64,000 bases of DNA from contig NC_092582.1 of the NCBI RefSeq assembly GCF_037975245.1, forward strand, positions 3,163,001 to 3,227,000, read 5' to 3'. Every line of letters starts with the position of its first letter. The first letter of the stretch is position 1. This document shows positions 61,401 to 64,000 of the stretch, piece by piece. This DNA comes from Apostichopus japonicus. Lineage: Eukaryota > Echinodermata > Holothuroidea > Aspidochirotida > Stichopodidae. Position numbers and translations under genes: made by a program. Under the pieces are notes generated by a model, which searched no databases, was not told where the DNA came from, and saw only the letters and a list, made by a program, of their open reading frames with translations.

Positions 61401-61940
61401 AAATGACTAAATATTCTAAATATCCCTCATAATACCTACCAGATTTCATCACCAAAACTTGACCCAAGGTATCCTATACTTCCAATACATCTGTGTTTTT
61501 TGTACACTTTTGTATTATCTAGCTTGCATATTCACTGCACTTGACTATTCAAAACACAGATGCCCCTCTCTCCTAACCTACCACAAAATAACTGAAATTC
61601 AACAACTAATATCCAGGGCATGATAAATATTTCCAATTATGTTAGTTCACATGCGACTACAATGGAAAGTACATTTTTGTAAAAGCCAATTTTCTTCATT
61701 TTAGGGGTGTAGGTATATCTAGAGGAACCTTCCACCTCTAACCTACTACCCTACCCCCTTTCCCTCTTCCCTGCATGAGTTAGGTTGCGCTACTCACCCT
61801 TCCAACAGCAGTATTTGTAAGAGTTGCTGTCATTATTTCAGAGTTATGCTGGTCATGATGAACCTCCGTCTTCACTTGAACTACGTCTGGATTACTCAAT
61901 GTGACTCTCATTAATTGACCATTTTGCATCCCAACCTCAT
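43496..61940 (-). CDS. CATSPERG: CatSper channel auxiliary subunit gamma (C-terminal part)
   Basis: Eight exons in transcript order: 61940-61798, 60243-60046, 58578-58468, 57652-57542, 56995-56857, 46312-46221, 44777-44703 and 43672-43496 (stop). Splice sites and phases agree throughout, giving about 349 residues. In the known family CATSPERG is a large sperm-flagellum glycoprotein whose ectodomain covers the CatSper calcium channel, with one C-terminal membrane segment. Matching signatures in order: SCPPSKHLHF, VNYRPPSTRGKQIPTSEHIY and YNADPNANRPR, YKQC followed by EECGCT and NSDCRER, ITLTEIN, GSGLYHFKARV with SYCDLQDEFQ, then YFVDLPPL leading into a hydrophobic TIVIAAVSLLMGGAFFLWYL segment. 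A ~20-residue tail follows it. The 5' exons lie beyond 61940, probably outside the window. One intron (46313-56856) has grown to 10.5 kb around an LTR element. Confidence 0.94.
45415..45456. repeat. (GGGGAGG)n purine tract
   Basis: Short G-rich repeat in a CATSPERG intron, made of alternating GGGGAGG and GGGGGAG blocks. Confidence 0.85.
47330..47870. repeat. ~70-bp purine-rich minisatellite in a CATSPERG intron
   Basis: About six degenerate units whose landmark GTGGGAGCAGGGG-like block recurs near 47417, 47486, 47554, 47625 and 47697. The strand is almost all A and G. The 186-residue Pro/Ser/His-rich frame on the minus strand and the Gly/Glu-rich frames on the plus strand are products of this composition. 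Confidence 0.85.
47871..50950. other. CATSPERG intron left of the LTR element
   Basis: No exon was recognised. C/G runs occur at 49090, 49448 and 49646. Two short plus-strand ATG frames (48639-48884 and 50267-50479) have no recognisable domain. Confidence 0.45.
50956..51225 (+). repeat. 5' LTR
   Basis: 270 bp, beginning TGTAGTGACATTG and ending CAATCTTCAACA. By eye it is the same as the 3' LTR at every base. A promoter must lie here, but no clear TATA box is visible. Confidence 0.95.
51464..55459 (+). CDS. Gag-Pol polyprotein of the LTR retrotransposon
   Basis: The open frame runs from 51374, but the first ATG is at 51464 (AAACATGA context), giving 1331 residues. Approximate order: Gag-like region; an imperfect Cys cluster near 195, then a CCHC knuckle with C-x2-C-x4-H-x4-C spacing near 219-233; protease active-site DTG near 314; reverse transcriptase with KLDAKCGYWSVKLDE (~540) and the catalytic IADD box (~603); RNase H starting near VQCDAS (~748); integrase with an HTSH...CPAC zinc finger (~965-999) and a D,D-35-E triad (Asp ~1028 and ~1084, Glu ~1120, exactly 35 residues apart); and a Pro-rich C-terminus. 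All catalytic motifs are present and no stop or frameshift is seen. Gag and Pol share one frame, so no ribosomal frameshift is needed. Confidence 0.96.
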   Translation: MTDKMIPIMDWHAPNLAEAFRMFRQRTLLYFKVKHTPTEDQVPTILLSVGEEGLRRYNCWKLSSTEQGDVDTILNKFEEQLEPQENFRVCRLKLSKTMQRPDEKLDDFVNRCRQIAAKCEFTNKELEERLLEQIIASTPVQDYQKELLRTKKDYTLNEALQLGRTYEASQAHMQALNALCHDTATVGIAAMRENTKGACKNCGGQHQFGKQHCPASNVVCHSCKKLGHYARVCLTTKFKQMKDRNQTKQSSYLGDNDRRQVHNLEELPESHQDAHLFSQLSFDVIDADQRKEAIARLQIKLSNRPGIHNLKAKVDTGAQANTLPLRTFRNMFPEQLNEHGVPQSLSDSGTVLSAYNGTEIKQYGTVVIPCRYNDTPWNDTQFYVVQSDGPVILGIQTSVQLGLVSLHCIVNNQSPINDVETLVRLFPQQFDRIGELHNTHHLVVDPNFPSNVDAPRKTPIALKGKIKSELDKMEEQGVIKKITEPTEWVSSITYVTKKDGSLRICLDPRRLNKALIRPHYRQQTVEELNHKFHNMKFFSKLDAKCGYWSVKLDEESQKLTTFQTPFGRYTFCRLPFGLIVSQDIFQLEMDRILEGCEGAVCIADDIVIFGRTSEEHDQNLMNLMNTAAQQGLTLNSSKCAIKQTSVDFFGNRYSREGMKPDPKKVADLRTMQTPRNKLELQHFLGLMTYLSHFIHDFSSKAAVLRDLLRKDAEFIWEPHHQVALEKLKQEISESSLLQYFDTSSPVYVQCDASLQGLGAALLQHDQEEKLQPIAFASKALSSTEQRYSCIERELLAIVFGVERFHTYLYGRSFTVITDHKPLLMIMDKPLTAAPPRLQRMLIRLQGYNFSIKHRPGQDNLLADSLSRLPSICNKQAIDLDLRVDIIQFSSKKQDELKQQTKQDTMLSALVEVIITGWPDSIKEVQPDLRQFWSYRDELTVCDGVILKGFQVVIPKQMQAGILQKLHTSHLGQQKTKLLARECVYWNNINKDIERMVQSCPACQQQQPAQPAEPLLPHEIPTKPWSTVATDLFELKGKQWLIVVDYYSKYPILQQLSDQVSSNTVISALKKIFAEQGIPSKVVSDNGPQYSSYQFTMFAESWGFTHVTTSPRRPQGNGFVERQIRTIKSIMKKASDIQLALLHWRTTPISESLPSPAEILMGRQLRNTLPSKSPNTNVAADHIYNQLQQRQNVQKYYFDQHARRSELPTLSNGQKSRILDPGTRLWKPATVVAGAGGERSYVLQSPEGRLLRRNRQHIRPDLSEAEQVTENSQEIPSKADNTDTDTLTTTGVDVPPSIPNISPQQESSPHQPPAMRPKRNIRRPRRFEDYVT
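55867..56136 (+). repeat. 3' LTR
   Basis: 270 bp, matching the 5' LTR base for base as far as I can read, and preceded directly by the polypurine tract. LTRs are identical when an element inserts, so this indicates a recent insertion. Confidence 0.95.
56312..56671. mobile_element. TTAAAGG-type MITE, copy B (360 bp)
   Basis: Same family as 13736 and 62086. The left end has diverged (TTAAAGACAATGGAGACTAG) and the right end reads GGGTCTTCAATGCCTTTAA. It lies 175 bp right of the LTR element, in the same CATSPERG intron. No target duplication is evident. Confidence 0.87.
58205..58362. repeat. ~95-bp tandem duplication in a CATSPERG intron
   Basis: ACTGTGCTGGCAATTCAAGG followed by AGAxCxAACAATGATTGGACAAACAC-like sequence occurs at about 58210 and again at about 58304, with several differences. 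Confidence 0.75.
60851..61062 (+). repeat. tRNA-derived SINE
   Basis: An A-box-like TTAGCTCAGTGATTAACGCG and a B-box GGTTCGAGTC are spaced as in a tRNA gene. However, the T-stem and acceptor stem do not pair properly, so this is a pol III-type SINE head rather than a tRNA gene. The body extends through a CTTGCAGGAGGATCTAAAA block to an ATACATACAT tail, where a LINE end in the opposite orientation begins. Confidence 0.65.
61063..61290 (-). repeat. LINE 3' end (minus strand)
   Basis: On the minus strand a frame reads LWNKVAISTFKSALKTFYFK, the typical C-terminal end of a CR1/L2/Jockey-like reverse transcriptase. It is followed by a short 3' UTR, GCGCTATATAAGC and an ATAATAATA tail. The 5' portion is missing, as expected of truncated LINE copies. 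Confidence 0.75.
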
Positions 61941-62085
61941 CTACAAGAATTGAAAGAAGAAAAAAACCACCCTTTTCAATGGCAATTAAGGTTCAACTGG
62001 ATGTCAACATGATAGTGTTGCAGGGTAGCGGTTTTCCTGATTAATATGGACACGTGTACCTCTAAAGTTTTAAAGTCTTTTGTTT

Positions 62086-62451
62086 TTAAAGGGAGTGAAG
62101 ACTCGCCCACAAAGAAACGTCTCATGCCAGTAATCTGACCTAGTTTCGAATGAGGTGTAACAGAAGTGTTAGACACCACCATCAATCCCAGAAAATACAC
62201 ACACAGCTTGCCACTGTCGGTAATTTAGACACTAGTGTACAGTCAATACATGGAGCTACGGTCAATACCCACAACACAGTGTACATAGCAGCGATGGACA
62301 TCTCAGGTCTAGATAAAAGATAACAAGGTATCCCGTTTCATTACTTTCTGCATTTTGTAGCGGCAAGAAGAAAACTCCACTTGCAAGCAACGGAAAGCTA
62401 ACTATTTCAGAGGGCGGCACTCGGTTTGGTTCGAGTCTTCAATGCCTTTAA
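62086..62451. mobile_element. TTAAAGG-type MITE, copy C (366 bp)
   Basis: The best-preserved copy: left end TTAAAGGGAGTGAAGACTCG, and right end CGAGTCTTCAATGCCTTTAA as its near inverted copy. It is flanked by a 12-bp direct repeat AGTCTTTTGTTT (62074-62085 and 62452-62463). Part of this could be a shorter target duplication extended by chance. No coding capacity. Confidence 0.92.
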
Positions 62452-62639
62452 AGTCTTTTGTTTCTAATTCAACCTTTCAAAGTCCCTAAGGGTTGCATAA
62501 AAAAAACATTATTATTGTTTTTTTGTTTTTATTATTTCCTTCTTAGGGGGGGGGGGGGGGAGTGGGGTTCCTGCAGATTATACACTTAAGTTGAACTATG
62601 CTGGTCCAACTTTTCTTTCATATTTTAGCACAATACCTT

Positions 62640-62885
62640 CCTTTTCTAGCATTTAACTGGGGCCAGGCTGTGGAACAACTTGCCAAGTAATCCACATTTC
62701 TCTCTTTCAAACAAGCTCTGAAGACAGTTCTCTTTAATAAGGCCTTTAAGTAACCCTTTTTTTTTCTATTTTCTGTCTTGTTGCTTTTTTTGTTCATTTG
62801 TATGTTTTATTTTTTCTTTGTAAAGCGCAATAAAATATTGTTTTAGTTAAGGCGCTATATAAATGCCTTATTATTATTATTATAA
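62640..62885 (+). repeat. LINE 3' end with frameshifted reverse transcriptase C-terminus
   Basis: GARLWNNLPSNPHF in one frame is followed by LSFKQALKTVLFNKAFK and a stop in the next, so a one-base indel separates two pieces of the usual C-terminal motif. GTAAAGCGC, then GGCGCTATATAAATGCC and a (TTA)n tail follow, as at 37155 and 61070. Confidence 0.8.
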
Positions 62886-64000
62886 TTATAATTATTTATT
62901 ATTATAATATACTTGACCTTAATACATTTCTAGAACTACCCAGACAATTTCTTCTAACGTATTAAAGCTTAATAATTTCAGTTCATGCTCACTCTGAAAC
63001 TCTCTGTGATCTATGTCAAAAAAAATTAACTAGTTAACTAATTATAAAAACCCATGTCACTTGAGTGTATTCTATAATTTTCCCCCGGATTCAAGAAGCC
63101 ATCAAAATGAATAAAAAATAACGAATTGTGAAGGAAACCTTGTGGCCTTTCCTGTCACTTATACAGATCTTTGATAATAAATTTTCAATGTTAATGCAGA
63201 TACCACGACAACGCGGTTGCATATATATCTAAGTATTATCCAATTTGATTTCTATTTTTTATTAATACTGTAAATGTGACAAATTGTCTGGGGCGATGAA
63301 ATGTCATAAACCAAATGGAATTATTAATTTCTTGCTCGTTGACATTCATTCGGTGAAGTCTCGGAGAATATGCATGCGAAACAAAGCTGTGCATAATTAC
63401 AATACCTTTCCACATGACAAGTTAAAGTGGTAATACTTAACCTGTGAGAATATAATCCGATGTGATTGCGCACTTGTTGAGTATATCTCACTATTTATCA
63501 TCTGATGGGAATCTGCCAAAATTTTTTTGGGGGTAAAGTACTTTGTTATGATTGCGTGATTATTACAACATGATAGTACCAAAAAATGATTATAGAGTTG
63601 GGGATCAGTCAGTTAGTGTTTATGTTGGAATGTATAATGGAGGCTCTAGGGGATTTTGTATCTACATGATATCTCCATGGCAACAACCATTCTGGTCCAG
63701 CTACATTACCGATTACATGCCACTGTCCACCTCTTCAAGTCTTCATTTCAAGTTGCTGTCCAATCTTAGAACAATTGTGGTAAAATTTGATGCAAAAGAG
63801 AAAAGTGTGTCTTAAAATGACTGAGGCATTTTGCAGATATTGCAGATTTTTTATGTTTTAAACATTATAAGCAACAGTAATTCATCCTTTTCTTTTCATC
63901 AGTAGAATTCCTTCACGCTTGAAAACATAAGCTATACTTTTAAATAGTTTAACTATTGTGGCCCATAAATGCAGAGTGTGAGTGGGGGTGGGGAGGGGGA
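62886..64000. other. Right end of window, upstream CATSPERG intron
   Basis: The next CATSPERG exon upstream must end in phase 1, and I found none that fits. A plus-strand frame at 63552-63815 and a minus-strand frame at 63430-63530 ending at a donor-like CACAG/GTTAAG are open but match nothing I know. Confidence 0.4.

Noticed and set aside
63552-63815. Plus-strand 87-residue frame near the right edge
   Set aside because: It looks moderately protein-like but has no ATG at its start, no recognised domain and no clear splice context, and it lies in the CATSPERG upstream region on the opposite strand.

Overview
This is a eukaryotic (animal) genomic window: AT-rich, with short phase-consistent exons, long introns, GT-AG splice sites and many transposon remnants. 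A CatSper gamma gene, a metazoan-type arylformamidase, tRNA-derived SINE and hAT-type repeats, and an intact Ty3-type retrotransposon point to a marine deuterostome invertebrate, most likely an echinoderm (a sea cucumber would fit). The species is inference only.

Four host genes are supported. From left to right: (1) an intronless, plus-strand, single-pass immunoglobulin-domain receptor with a tyrosine-rich tail (4609-6282); (2) UTP6, a small-subunit processome protein, on the minus strand, with 11 exons read from 26263 down to 15385 and its C-terminal half not located; (3) AFMID (kynurenine formamidase), plus strand, complete in 11 coding exons (29943-39400, 317 residues); (4) CATSPERG, minus strand, with its last 8 exons (61940 down to 43496) encoding the extracellular C-terminal part, the membrane segment and a short tail, and the 5' part lying beyond the window. 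UTP6 and AFMID are head to head; AFMID and CATSPERG are tail to tail. There is no sign that the four genes form one pathway.

The rest is intron and intergenic DNA shaped by mobile elements. The main one is a 5181-bp Ty3/Gypsy-type LTR retrotransposon (50956-56136) with LTRs that read as identical, a 5-bp target duplication and an uninterrupted gag-pol frame, lying antisense in a 10.5-kb CATSPERG intron. Others are: a 1205-bp hAT-like element inserted in the loop of an older foldback element; a 291-bp hAT-like MITE; a 349-bp element with a 6-bp target duplication, whose unoccupied counterpart is also in the window; three copies (plus a partial fourth) of a ~366-bp terminal-inverted-repeat MITE; three LINE 3' ends sharing one tail motif; a tRNA-derived SINE; and four tandem repeat arrays (77 bp x15, ~17 bp x11, ~70 bp x6, ~130 bp x4). 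Homopolymer G/C runs of 10 or more are common.

No CRISPR array, rRNA gene, convincing functional tRNA or bacterial-type operon was seen.
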